From: Chitinophagaceae bacterium
Lineage (GTDB): Bacteria > Bacteroidota > Bacteroidia > Chitinophagales > Chitinophagaceae
DNA length: 64,000 nucleotides
Direction of reading: 5' to 3'
Assembly (NCBI GenBank): GCA_019638615.1
Contig: JAHBTL010000002.1
Coordinates: 186,001 to 250,000, forward strand
The position numbers and the translations under genes are program-made. Positions 1 to 8,832 of the stretch are shown here, piece by piece; position 1 is the stretch's first letter; every line of letters begins with the position of its first letter. A model generated the notes under the pieces. The model was not told the origin of the DNA, did not search any database, and worked only from the letters and a program-made list of their open reading frames with translations.

Positions 1-170
1 ATACCTTCATAGAAACCGTTTCGGGCATTTAGGCCATTCTTAGCCAATTGTTCTGCTTCAATCTTTTCAATGATCATCCTCAGGTCAACTCCATTTATAA
101 ATATAGCAGCCGTCATATAATCTTCAAGTTGCGACCTCACACAACCAAAGCTTATTTTATGTATGGCCAT
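1..170 (-). CDS. Partial hypothetical protein (runs off left edge)
   Basis: An open minus-strand frame begins at the ATG complementary to 168-170 and stays open for 56 codons to the window edge, so only the N-terminus is present. It begins MAIHKISFGC and has a balanced composition with an acidic/amphipathic stretch (MIIEKIEAEQLA), which looks like a real protein rather than a chance frame. No domain is recognisable from this fragment. It lies 23 bp downstream of the aconitase stop codon in the same direction and could be cotranscribed with it. Function unknown. Confidence 0.55.
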   Translation of the reverse strand, partial: MAIHKISFGCVRSQLEDYMTAAIFINGVDLRMIIEKIEAEQLAKNGLNARNGFYEG

Positions 171-193
171 AGCTAAAACAATATTTGAGAAGT

Positions 194-2998
194 CTAAAAA
201 GAAATCTGATGAGCTGCCGAAGTGCCTGTCGTCATTTTTTGAACAGGTGGTGAAAACTGCGTTAGCTTGATACCCTTAACAGCAGCTTTGTATTCTTCAA
301 TAGTAGGAGTTCTGCCAAAAATGGCGGAAAGAACAACTACCGGTGTAGATGCCAGTAATGATTCTCCTTTTTTGCGGTCTGAATCTTTTACCACACGTCC
401 CTGGAACAGGCGGGTAGATGTAGCCATTACGGTATCTCCCTTTTCTGCCTTTTCCTGATTCCCCATACACAGATTACAGCCCGGCCGCTCCAGGTAGAGT
501 ATGTTGTCATATGTTGTGCGAGCGGCAGTTTTAGGAGCCGCATCGTCAAACTCAAAACCAGAGTACTTTTGCAGCACATCCCAGTCGCCTTCTTCTTTGA
601 GTTCGGCAATGATATTATAGGTAGGCGCTGCTACTACCAAAGGAGCCTGGAACTCAACTTTTCCAAATTGTTCTTCCAGGTTTTTTAGCATCCTGGAAAC
701 GACCTTGATATCTCCTTTATGCACCATGCAGGATCCGACAAAACCAAGGTCAACATGCTTTTTACCGCCATAGTAAGTAAGATCGCGAATGGTGTCGTGC
801 GTGTACCGTTTTGACGCATCCACATTATTAACATCGGGGTCTGCAATCATCGGCTCATCTATGATATCCAGGTCGACCACAAATTCCGCATAATATTTAG
901 CGTTTTCATCCGGAGTTAACGGCAGTTTTTCTCCTGACCTGATCTCATTGATGCGCTTATTGGCTTTGTCAATGAGGCCTTGAAGTACCCGCTTCTCATT
1001 GTCCATACCCTTTTCGATCATGATCTTGATCCTGGATTTGGCTATCTCTAATGATTCGATGAGAGTCGCGGGCTGGGATATACAGATGGATGCCTTGGCT
1101 TTCATTTCAGCCGTCCAGTCTGTGAACGTGAATGCCTGGTCGGAAAGCAACGTACCGATATGCACTTCGATGACTCTTCCCTGAAATACGTTTTCCCCTT
1201 TAAACTCCTTTAACATCTGTAATTGCGTAGCATGCACCACATCACGGAAATCCAGATGATCCTTCATTTTACCCTTGAACGACACTTTTACCGATTCAGG
1301 AATAGGCATAGACGCTTCACCGGTGGCCAGGGCAAGCGCCACAGTACCGGAGTCTGCGCCAAATGCAACTCCCTTAGACATTCGGGTATGTGAGTCGCCG
1401 CCAATAATGATCGCCCAATCATCCACCGTGATATCATTAAGCACCTTATGAATTACATCGGTCATGGAATGATATACCCCTTTCGGATCACGGGCGGTTA
1501 TAAGGCCAAAGTCATTCATGAATTTCATCAGCCTGGGAATATTCTGCTGGGATTTGCTATCCCAAACCGATGCAGTGTGACAACCGGATTGATAACCTGC
1601 ATCTACTATCGGAGAAATCACTGTAGCCGCCATGGCCTCCAGCTCCTGGGCAGTCATCAATCCCGTCGTGTCCTGAGAGCCAACAATATTTACCTTTACA
1701 CGAACATAAGAGCCAGCATGTAATGTTGCACCGGAGGTCCCAACAGCATTCTTATTGAATATTTTTTCGACGGCGGTAAGACCTTGCCCTTCGTGTGAAA
1801 TTTCTTTGGACGGGGCAAATACGGACGGAGCAACTATACCAAGGGTTTTCGCGGCGAAAGTCTGCAGTTTTTTGCCGAATTCGATGGAGTAAGACCCTCC
1901 GGCTTTCATGAACTCAATCTTTTGTGGAGTGAATGCTGAACTGACATCCATTACCTCCTGTCCATCTTTATACAGTTTTTTGGTCTTTGTATTAATAGTG
2001 AGGAAAGTGCCGGTATCAACGGAATAGGCTTGTTCTAAAACAGGTTGTCCCTCGGCATCTGCAACCAGTTTACCGTTCTCATCGAACTTTTTTACCCAGT
2101 TTTTAAGGTCCAAACCAATTCCCCCAGTTACGCCAACGGTAGTGAGAAATATCGGAGAAATACCGTTTGTTCCGGCCACCACCGGGGCAATATTAACGAA
2201 CGGCACGAAAGGACTTGCCGGTTTACCTATCCACAGCGCCACGTTGTTCACGCCAGACATTCTCGAAGAACCTACCCCCATGGTACCTTTTTCGGCAACC
2301 AGCATGACCCTTTTGTCAGGATATTTTTCTTTAAGCGCCTGGAGTGCCTTTTGTTGTTCCTTGTTGTGCTCAAACATGCACTGGCCGTGAAGCTCACGGT
2401 CCGATCTGGAGTGCGCGTCACTTCCCGGAGACAGCAAGTCGGTAGAAATATCACCGATACCTGCAACGAAAGTTACTAATTCAATCTCTTCAGGGATGTC
2501 GGGCAACTTGGTATAGAACTCAGCTTTTGCATAGCTTTCAAGAACGTCTTTAGCGACCGGGCTGCCACTTCTGAACGCTTTCTCTAAACGGTCTGTATCC
2601 GCTTCATATAGAAATACCTGCGTTTTTAGTACCTCCGCGGCTTTTTTTGCGATCGTATGATTATCGCTCAATGCTACATCCAGCAAAACCTCAATAGAAG
2701 GTCCACCCTTCATGTGGGATAGTTGCTCAAAAGCAAAGTCGGGCGAAATTTCTTTTACCGCATACTCCCCAAGAATAATTTCCTTCAAAAACTTTGCCTT
2801 TACACGAGCCGCACCTGTGGTTCCCGGCAGTACATTATAAATAAAGAAATTGAGCGAATCTCCGCGGTGCTCATGGTTTATATCCTTGATTTGTTCAATC
2901 ACCTCGCTCATTAATTCAGCGCCATCAATCGGCAGGGGATGAAGCCCCTGCACTTCTCTATCCGTAATCTGCTTTAAATATTCTTTGTATCTGCTCAT
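194..2998 (-). CDS. acnB: Aconitate hydratase B
   Basis: A 934-residue protein that interconverts citrate and isocitrate through cis-aconitate in the TCA cycle; AcnB-type enzymes commonly also act on 2-methylisocitrate. Seen: the AcnB domain order, with an N-terminal HEAT-like helical region (about 1-160), the swivel domain, and the long catalytic part. The [4Fe-4S] cysteines are recognisable as GSCMVHKGD (Cys near 757) and GCNLCMGNQ (Cys near 839 and 842). Length matches the AcnB family and not AcnA. The start MSRYKEYLKQ fits AcnB N-termini. It is the first gene of a minus-strand run; the 82-bp space to the next gene upstream could hold its own promoter. Nothing is broken. Confidence 0.97.
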   Translation of the reverse strand: MSRYKEYLKQITDREVQGLHPLPIDGAELMSEVIEQIKDINHEHRGDSLNFFIYNVLPGTTGAARVKAKFLKEIILGEYAVKEISPDFAFEQLSHMKGGPSIEVLLDVALSDNHTIAKKAAEVLKTQVFLYEADTDRLEKAFRSGSPVAKDVLESYAKAEFYTKLPDIPEEIELVTFVAGIGDISTDLLSPGSDAHSRSDRELHGQCMFEHNKEQQKALQALKEKYPDKRVMLVAEKGTMGVGSSRMSGVNNVALWIGKPASPFVPFVNIAPVVAGTNGISPIFLTTVGVTGGIGLDLKNWVKKFDENGKLVADAEGQPVLEQAYSVDTGTFLTINTKTKKLYKDGQEVMDVSSAFTPQKIEFMKAGGSYSIEFGKKLQTFAAKTLGIVAPSVFAPSKEISHEGQGLTAVEKIFNKNAVGTSGATLHAGSYVRVKVNIVGSQDTTGLMTAQELEAMAATVISPIVDAGYQSGCHTASVWDSKSQQNIPRLMKFMNDFGLITARDPKGVYHSMTDVIHKVLNDITVDDWAIIIGGDSHTRMSKGVAFGADSGTVALALATGEASMPIPESVKVSFKGKMKDHLDFRDVVHATQLQMLKEFKGENVFQGRVIEVHIGTLLSDQAFTFTDWTAEMKAKASICISQPATLIESLEIAKSRIKIMIEKGMDNEKRVLQGLIDKANKRINEIRSGEKLPLTPDENAKYYAEFVVDLDIIDEPMIADPDVNNVDASKRYTHDTIRDLTYYGGKKHVDLGFVGSCMVHKGDIKVVSRMLKNLEEQFGKVEFQAPLVVAAPTYNIIAELKEEGDWDVLQKYSGFEFDDAAPKTAARTTYDNILYLERPGCNLCMGNQEKAEKGDTVMATSTRLFQGRVVKDSDRKKGESLLASTPVVVLSAIFGRTPTIEEYKAAVKGIKLTQFSPPVQKMTTGTSAAHQISF

Positions 2999-3080
2999 AA
3001 ATTAATCTTTAGTTCTTAAGGGATCACAAATTATCTAATAATTACAAACCTAAACAATTTATCTAAAAGGCAGTAAGGGT

Positions 3081-5009
3081 CTACTGTACAACGGCTTCAT
3101 CGCCATATACCTGGCTCTTATACTGAAGAGACGGTGAAGGAAGGAAAGATCCGATCTGCAGCCGATCCCATTTTTTATCAACCGAAGCAATGGTTTCGTC
3201 ATCGGCCACAATGATATTGGGCCAATCGCGCTGGAAGCCGTCTAACTCTTTTGTCTTGCGCGTTCCATCCAGGCCCAGGCAGGCAAATAGTTTTCCGGGC
3301 TCATATTTTGATTCCCGCTCAATCAAAATATGGTCTCTTTTAGGGTCCAGATTGTTACAAAAACGCCATAATGCTACAGGCAGATTATGGGGGTCTATAT
3401 TATGTTCTATATAAAGCACCATTTTTACCCCTTCTATACCCGGTATTATTTCACAAATGCGGTTGTGCAGTTCCCTGATGTGGTTTTTCCTGTTTTTCTT
3501 TACCGCAATTATTAAACAAGGTATATCATAGGCGGCAGGCAAAATATTAACCTGTTCAATTTCCGGGAAAAAATGATGGAAATCGGAAACCGCCAGCAAT
3601 CCGTTGCTTACAGCCGGTGATGCAAACCGGTTTTCTGTTTCCTCTTCCATTTTACGTGTCCCGTCGATGCACATCTTGCCCCCAAATCCAAGCTTACTGC
3701 AGCTATGATCCAGTACATCCATGGGACCATTGGTAAATAAGACATCGGTTGATACATTCAGGTTATTAAACACCATTCGTGCCAGGGTTCCGTAATCCTG
3801 TATATTGGCTAATTCATCCGCTATTACCAGTATTTTATTGAACATCATCTGGCCGGCACCCCACATGGCATACATTACTTTTTGACCCTGACCGGCAAAT
3901 TCTTTTTTAATTTTTGCAATGACCAGGTTGTGAAATACTCCTTCTACCGGCATTTCCATATCTATAATTTCAGGCACCATTGTCATTTTAATAGGCGCCA
4001 GGAAAATCCGTTCTGTAGCCTTACCCAGCCAGGCATCTTCCTGCGGCGGAATGCCCACGATTGTGGCCGGATACACCGGATTTTTTTTATGGGTAATGCA
4101 GGTAACATGAAACCTGGGATACCAGTCGGGCAAAGAATAATAGCCGGTATGATCTCCAAAGGGTCCTTCCCATATCATTTCTTCTCCGGGATCCACATAC
4201 CCTTCTATCACAAAATCCGCATCTGCCGGCACTTCCAGTTCAGGCTGGGTAATGCATTTAACCAGCTCGACCTTTTTTTTACGCAGAAAACCGGCTAACA
4301 TATATTCATCCACATTTTCGGGCAAAGGCGCAGTGGCAGAATACGCATATACCGGATCTCCTCCCAATGCTACAGCAACCGGCATGCGTTTACCGGCTTT
4401 TTTATACTCGCTGAAATGCCTTGCAGATACTTTATGCTTGTGCCAGTGCATGCCTGTGAGCGCAGGACCAAATACCTGCATGCGGTACATGCCTACATTT
4501 CTGATACCTGAATGAAGGTCTTTGGTATGAATGACGGGGAGCGTTATAAAAGGCCCTCCGTCTTTTGGCCAACAGGTTATCACCGGTAATTTTGAAAGAT
4601 CGGGGTTTACCATCTGTATTTCCTGGCAGGCGCCTCTCCCCTTTTTCACTTTAGGCATCCATGAAGCAAACTGGCTGAGCTTTGGAAGCATGCTGAGCTT
4701 ATCCAGTATGTTTTCTTTGGGCTTGGTAAGAAGCTTAAACAATGCTTCAATTTCTTTCGATATATCGTCCAGGTGCTGCACACCCAGTGCCATACACATT
4801 CTTTTCTTGCTGCCGTATGCGTTCATTAAAACAGGGAACGCATACCCGGTATTCTCAAATAACAATGCCTTTCCGCCATTTCCGCTTTTACTGATCCTGT
4901 CTGTTATTTCCGCTATTTCAAGCTTAGGATCCACATACTCTTTTATCCTGATCAATTCGCCTGCTTTTTCCAATGCATCAATAAACTCCTGCTGATCCTT
5001 ATAGGCCAT
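3081..5009 (-). CDS. UbiD-family decarboxylase (menaquinone-type)
   Basis: A 642-residue member of the UbiD family of prenylated-FMN-dependent decarboxylases. Bacteroidota make menaquinone, not ubiquinone, and members of this length are usually annotated as menaquinone-biosynthesis decarboxylases, so a role in quinone ring decarboxylation is inferred. Seen: the conserved active-site stretch EGPFGDHTGYYS near residues 280-292, the upstream NVGMYRMQVF segment that in UbiD contributes cofactor-binding residues, and DGTRK motifs in the C-terminal half. No signal peptide; cytosolic. No UbiX flavin prenyltransferase is in the window. It is separated by 82 bp from acnB downstream and by a terminator from the gene upstream, so it is probably transcribed on its own. 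Confidence 0.9.
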   Translation of the reverse strand: MAYKDQQEFIDALEKAGELIRIKEYVDPKLEIAEITDRISKSGNGGKALLFENTGYAFPVLMNAYGSKKRMCMALGVQHLDDISKEIEALFKLLTKPKENILDKLSMLPKLSQFASWMPKVKKGRGACQEIQMVNPDLSKLPVITCWPKDGGPFITLPVIHTKDLHSGIRNVGMYRMQVFGPALTGMHWHKHKVSARHFSEYKKAGKRMPVAVALGGDPVYAYSATAPLPENVDEYMLAGFLRKKKVELVKCITQPELEVPADADFVIEGYVDPGEEMIWEGPFGDHTGYYSLPDWYPRFHVTCITHKKNPVYPATIVGIPPQEDAWLGKATERIFLAPIKMTMVPEIIDMEMPVEGVFHNLVIAKIKKEFAGQGQKVMYAMWGAGQMMFNKILVIADELANIQDYGTLARMVFNNLNVSTDVLFTNGPMDVLDHSCSKLGFGGKMCIDGTRKMEEETENRFASPAVSNGLLAVSDFHHFFPEIEQVNILPAAYDIPCLIIAVKKNRKNHIRELHNRICEIIPGIEGVKMVLYIEHNIDPHNLPVALWRFCNNLDPKRDHILIERESKYEPGKLFACLGLDGTRKTKELDGFQRDWPNIIVADDETIASVDKKWDRLQIGSFLPSPSLQYKSQVYGDEAVVQ

Positions 5010-5064
5010 ACCGTTTCATTTTTTAGAGTGCAAAGATAAACAAGGTAACCCAGCAGCATTGAAA

Positions 5065-5093
5065 TAAAAAACCGGTTTCGCAATTGAAACCGG
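5065..5093 (-). terminator. Rho-independent terminator of the beta-barrel gene
   Basis: A perfect 8-bp stem, CCGGTTTC at 5072-5079 and GAAACCGG at 5086-5093, closes a 6-nt loop. On the minus strand it is followed by a T-run (complement of the A-run at 5066-5071). It lies 25 bp past the stop of the minus-strand gene ending at 5118. Confidence 0.8.
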
Positions 5094-5117
5094 CAATATC
5101 TGTTCGTTTGAATAAGT

Positions 5118-6011
5118 TTAATAAATATTTTTAGGACAACCCAGGCTTCTGCTTCCTTTACCGCCGCCCGTATTGTAATTCTCCGGCCGGCCAAACAAAC
5201 TGTATGACACTGTTATACCAGAAAAATAATACCAGTCTTTTGTTTTAGGATTTCCCCTGGGCGTACCGGCGGCAGGATACGTATTGGCATGATTTACTTC
5301 CCCGCCCCTGTAAGCTAACTCCACGGCCTTGTTGCCCTTAGCAGCCTGCAATGCAGCTCTGTCAATATAGGTGGTACTTACATCGTCAAGATAATCTGTA
5401 AATGTTTTATTAAACCTGAACTCCCATCCTATAGAAATGTTCTGGTTTACAGCAAACTTAATTCCTCCTCCAAAGGGAATGGAAAGCTGATTGAGCGCAT
5501 ATACCTTTCTGTCCGGGAATCCCGTCAAGCCCTGTCCTTCTGTCCTGTATCCAACCAACCACCTCCGCCCCCCCGACGTATCATATGTGTAAGGCGAAAA
5601 ATGATACAGCGAAGCTCCAGCAAAAACATAAGGTGTATACCTTTTTTCAGAAAGATTAAACAAATCATACCCCAGTGTTAAGCTGGCATCGTACAGGCGG
5701 GAATAAAAATCAAGATTCCTGTTTTTCTTGGAAGCATTGCTGCTGTATTTATCAGAGGCATGCAATCTACCCAATGTAGCTAAGCCCCTTACCCAAAATT
5801 TATCAGTGATGGCTACGCTACCCCCGAGAGAAAAAGCTGGCTTTGCCTGGGCAAAAGTGTACATCTTATCCTGTAACTCTCCCTGGTAATTTGCAAAACC
5901 GCCGAAGGCTTCAATGCTTGACCTTTCAAGTACATTTTTGATGAACCCCTGGGCATTGGCATTCACCCCATACAGTATAAGTCCTAATGTGAGTATTTTT
6001 TTCACCGGCAT
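5118..6011 (-). CDS. Outer-membrane beta-barrel protein (DUF6089-like)
   Basis: A 297-residue secreted protein with an N-terminal signal peptide (MPVKKILTLGLILYGVNANA) and the alternating hydrophobic/aromatic strands of a small outer-membrane barrel. Family-like landmarks are the early NYQGELQ segment, a GGSVAIT strand, FGGGIKF, WEFRFNKTFTDYLDDVS and the late DWYYFSG strand. This resembles the Bacteroidota-specific DUF6089 family, whose function is not known. The C-terminus is slightly unusual: instead of ending on an aromatic strand it has a Gly/Ser/Lys tail ending CPKNIY. A short palindrome sits just upstream of the start codon. The gene appears monocistronic, with its own terminator. Confidence 0.8.
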   Translation of the reverse strand: MPVKKILTLGLILYGVNANAQGFIKNVLERSSIEAFGGFANYQGELQDKMYTFAQAKPAFSLGGSVAITDKFWVRGLATLGRLHASDKYSSNASKKNRNLDFYSRLYDASLTLGYDLFNLSEKRYTPYVFAGASLYHFSPYTYDTSGGRRWLVGYRTEGQGLTGFPDRKVYALNQLSIPFGGGIKFAVNQNISIGWEFRFNKTFTDYLDDVSTTYIDRAALQAAKGNKAVELAYRGGEVNHANTYPAAGTPRGNPKTKDWYYFSGITVSYSLFGRPENYNTGGGKGSRSLGCPKNIY

Positions 6012-6021
6012 TCTTTTATAG

Positions 6022-6040
6022 GTACGTTAAGGTAACGTAC
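6022..6040. promoter_or_regulatory. Short palindrome upstream of the beta-barrel gene
   Basis: A perfect 8-bp inverted repeat, GTACGTTA and TAACGTAC, around a 3-nt centre, ends 10 bp upstream of the minus-strand start codon at 6011. It could be an operator or an mRNA leader hairpin close to the ribosome binding site. Only the symmetry is seen; the role is inferred. Confidence 0.35.
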
Positions 6041-6161
6041 AAGTTGGGTAAAAATTAAATTAATTTAAAAATAATTCTTATAAATCTAAAAATAATGCCC
6101 AATCACATTTCGCACAAACCCCAATTCATAATAAAATGATAATTTAACGTAAGCTAATCAG

Positions 6162-7058
6162 TTACCATAAACTTTTAGGATATTCTCCGCTGGAAACCAA
6201 TTCGTTAATGCTGTTTTGCACGATGGGTGCATCTTCTTTGTATGTTACTCCGAACCACTCTGCCTGGGTAGGTATTACTTTTAACGCATTATCGGGAAGG
6301 GTGATAAACTTTGCTGCCATATCAACCACATATACTTCAGCTTTAGGCTGGTTGATATTTTTTGCAAGGAAATCATCAAACAATTCCTTGGCAATGGTAA
6401 ACGCGTACGGAGTAAAACACCAAAAGTTCATAGAAACTTTCGAATCAAAGGGTACTTCTGTTTTCTTGCCATCGTCTTCATATACAATTTTATCGCCTTC
6501 GCGGTAAATTTTTGTGCGTTCGTTTATTTCAACAAGATTATTGGAGGCATCTGTTTTACATACACCCCTGCTTACAGACCCGTTATCCGACAGGGTTTTT
6601 ACCAGCTCGTATCCGATCAGCCCAAAAGTATGATCATTGGCTTCCTGCGTCAAAAAGTCGTATGCTTTGCGGAAAGCGTCACGCCCGTAAAAATCGTCTG
6701 CATTAATTACAATAAAAGGCTCGTGTACCGCAGTAGAGGCGCACAATATCGCATGGGCTGTTCCCCAGGGTTTTGTACGTTCTGCAGGAATGGTATGCCC
6801 CTCCACAAATGAGCTTAGATCCTGGTATACATAATCTGTTGCAATTTTATCTTTCAGCCTGGGTTCAAATATCTTTTTAAAATCGTCTGCAAATTCTTTT
6901 CTTATAATAAATACAACCTTACCAAATCCTACTTTTATAGCATCATAAATGGAATAATCCATTATTGTTTCGCCTGAAGGTCCAAAGCCCTGTACCTGTT
7001 TTAAACTGCCGTACCTTGAAGCCATTCCAGCGGCCATAATTACTAATGTGGGTTTCAT
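6162..7058 (-). CDS. Sugar-phosphate nucleotidyltransferase family protein
   Basis: A 298-residue protein of the NTP-transferase fold (UTP-glucose-1-phosphate uridylyltransferase/RfbA-like). Seen: N-terminal nucleotide-binding signature AAGMASRYGSLKQ at about residues 9-21, the follow-on GPSGETIMDYSIYDA, and VINADDFYG near residue 118 where the family's metal-binding Asp sits. It should activate a sugar phosphate to an NDP-sugar in the cytosol; the actual sugar cannot be read from sequence. No glycan-synthesis genes adjoin it, although a possible glycosyltransferase remnant lies about 0.6 kb away. The first gene upstream on the same strand is far away, so it likely has its own promoter in 7059-7341. 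Confidence 0.85.
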   Translation of the reverse strand: MKPTLVIMAAGMASRYGSLKQVQGFGPSGETIMDYSIYDAIKVGFGKVVFIIRKEFADDFKKIFEPRLKDKIATDYVYQDLSSFVEGHTIPAERTKPWGTAHAILCASTAVHEPFIVINADDFYGRDAFRKAYDFLTQEANDHTFGLIGYELVKTLSDNGSVSRGVCKTDASNNLVEINERTKIYREGDKIVYEDDGKKTEVPFDSKVSMNFWCFTPYAFTIAKELFDDFLAKNINQPKAEVYVVDMAAKFITLPDNALKVIPTQAEWFGVTYKEDAPIVQNSINELVSSGEYPKSLW

Positions 7059-7341
7059 GTTTCCTTATTGTGGTTATTAAACTTTATTACTTTTTGTAAA
7101 TACCGTTTATATTCTATATCAATATTTAGTAAAACGCGAAAATAAAGAAATAAGAGTAAAATCAGGTTGATATATGATGATTTTAATGCAGGTATATATC
7201 TAAACGAATCAAATATCCGACCGGAGAAGGCAGCAGGTTCGTAAATTGGCGTCAAATCATTGATGCATGTTCCTGTCCTACCCAGTAAAGCACTGGATAT
7301 TTACGCTTGCTGCAGCTCCATTGTTCATGTATGTGTAGCAG

Positions 7342-7653
7342 TTGTTTTCTTCGCGCCCGGAAAAACATATTGGGAACCTGCTTAATGTATACATTCCTAC
7401 ACTGCTATTTTCAACCTTGCTGTCGTTGCCTGCTTTTATTATCTATTTCCTGGTATTTGGCCTGTTGAAGAAAAGGGAAATTGATATCGCGATCATCAAG
7501 CTCACTTCTATTGCTTTAGCCGTATGTAGCATTATAATTACCATGCAGCTAGCATTACCCAAAGCGCCTGTATGGGATGCCTTTAAAACGATGTACATAG
7601 TATCTGCTGTAATCGGTGGATTATTGTTTGAGATCAAAGATCACCAACAATAA
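7342..7653 (+). CDS. Small membrane protein, possibly 5'-degraded
   Basis: The frame from 7342 encodes about 103 residues with three hydrophobic segments (about 21-43, 51-70 and 79-95) and a basic KKREID loop between the first two, so it would be a three-pass inner-membrane protein. There is no ATG in frame before residue 68; an in-frame TAG at 7336-7338 means initiation must be at TTG 7342 or another non-ATG codon. The gene may therefore have lost its normal start. The hydrophobic pattern and composition look coding. No family recognised. It overlaps a minus-strand frame by 20 bp at its 3' end. Confidence 0.45.
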   Translation: MFSSRPEKHIGNLLNVYIPTLLFSTLLSLPAFIIYFLVFGLLKKREIDIAIIKLTSIALAVCSIIITMQLALPKAPVWDAFKTMYIVSAVIGGLLFEIKDHQQ

Positions 7654-7864
7654 GCTTTGAACTTTTCAGATATTGAATTGACAGTAATCGCAAATAAATA
7701 GAGAATACTTTAATAAGCGTAAGTGCAGAGATTACTCTCCGAACGTTCAGGGTGGTCGGGATCTCAATGACTGTAATTTTTTTTCCCTGCGATACAGCTT
7801 GTATGAACGTTTGAATTGAACCAATGTTTCGGCGGTAGAAGCAGTCCAAAATGGTTATCTTCAT
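7634..7864 (-). pseudogene. Possible C-terminal remnant of a family-2 glycosyltransferase
   Basis: A 76-residue minus-strand frame reads like the end of a GT2 glycosyltransferase: a QAVSQGKKITVIEIPTTLNV stretch resembles the usual 'G-x-K-I-x-E-I-P-V-T-L' region that follows the catalytic domain, followed by a hydrophobic SALTLIKVFSIYLRLL segment. The catalytic part is missing. It overlaps the small membrane gene by 20 bp and is squeezed between two plus-strand genes. A chance frame is the main alternative. Confidence 0.25.
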
Positions 7865-7900
7865 AAATACCTAACTTCAACAACCATAATCAACCACAGG

Positions 7901-8692
7901 ATGAAATTTATTTTAACTGTATCATTCGCATTGCTTCTTTTATCGTGCAATAACACAGGCAACCAGGAACAACCTGATGCTCAAAACCAAACATTCAATG
8001 TTGATACTGCCGGTATACTCAAAGATTATACTACCTGGTATAATTACGTTTATTATAACATGCCGCTATCTGCCAATTTTATTGGATTAGATGTTGACTC
8101 CTCAGTGCTTGATAAAGCAACCTTCTTAAATAATTTGATGCAGGGAAACAGGATAGCGTTTAAAACCAGACTATTCCGGGGACAACCAGTTTATAAACTG
8201 CATATACTGAACAACGGGAATAAAAATATCGCCGGTACGGTAGCACAACTGGCTGAAATTGAAATGGGGCATTATAAAATGGAAGGAAAAGAAATTCCTT
8301 CATTCAGCTTTACCGATCTGAATGGAATGAACTATACCAATGCCTCAACCCAGGGCAAAACAATGGTTTTAAAATGCTGGTTCATCAGTTGTGTAGCCTG
8401 CGTTAAAGAATTTCCCGATTGCAATAAGCTGATTGATGAATATTCCGGCAGGGAAGACATCGTTTTTGTAAGTCTTGCCTTTGATAAGAAAAATGACCTT
8501 ATACAATTTTTGAAAAACAAACCGCTTAAATATAGCGTGGTTCCTGAAGCAGAGGCTTACATGCGAGACAGCTTAAACATCTCCATTTACCCTACGCATT
8601 TACTTATTGACAAGACAGGGAAAATTGTAAAAGTTGTAAATTCCCTCGAAGAGCTAAAGCCATTCCTGGAAAAAACAATAAGCGCCATTTGA
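7901..8692 (+). CDS. TlpA-like thioredoxin-fold lipoprotein
   Basis: A 263-residue periplasmic lipoprotein. The N-terminus is a lipoprotein signal (MKFILTVSFALLLLSC) with the acylated Cys at about residue 16. The C-terminal half is a TlpA/AhpC-type thioredoxin fold: WFISCVACVKEFP carries the CxxC redox pair (CVAC, about residues 163-166), and YPTHLLIDKTGKIV carries the cis-Pro and the family's 'DKxGKI' strand. It should act as a thiol-disulfide reductase or oxidase outside the cytoplasm. The first 130 residues have no recognised domain. It stands alone, followed by a hairpin repeat and a convergent gene. Confidence 0.88.
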   Translation: MKFILTVSFALLLLSCNNTGNQEQPDAQNQTFNVDTAGILKDYTTWYNYVYYNMPLSANFIGLDVDSSVLDKATFLNNLMQGNRIAFKTRLFRGQPVYKLHILNNGNKNIAGTVAQLAEIEMGHYKMEGKEIPSFSFTDLNGMNYTNASTQGKTMVLKCWFISCVACVKEFPDCNKLIDEYSGREDIVFVSLAFDKKNDLIQFLKNKPLKYSVVPEAEAYMRDSLNISIYPTHLLIDKTGKIVKVVNSLEELKPFLEKTISAI

Positions 8693-8742
8693 TCAGTAAG
8701 TTCCTCTGCTAATCTTCTTCTATGTCGCCGGAGTCGGCATCA

Positions 8743-8776
8743 GTCCTGTACGCGGCGAAGACGCCACGTACAGGAC
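8743..8776. repeat. Intergenic hairpin between convergent genes
   Basis: Arms of 15 bp with one mismatch (8743-8757 and 8762-8776; core GGCG-AAGA-CGCC, outer GTCCTGTACG/CGTACAGGAC) form a strong hairpin between the convergent ends at 8692 and 8833. It is followed by a low-complexity stretch (8786-8840) built from imperfect copies of AGCTGA/CAGCCCA words. It may be a bidirectional terminator or a dispersed repeat. Confidence 0.55.
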
Positions 8777-8832
8777 AAGACACATAACACTGATAGCTGA
8801 CGGCTGATAGCTCTCAGCCCATTGCCCACAGC

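Noticed and set aside
7055-7255. 66-residue minus-strand frame touching the nucleotidyltransferase start
   Set aside because: A/T-rich composition, no recognisable pattern, and it covers the likely promoter and leader of the nucleotidyltransferase.
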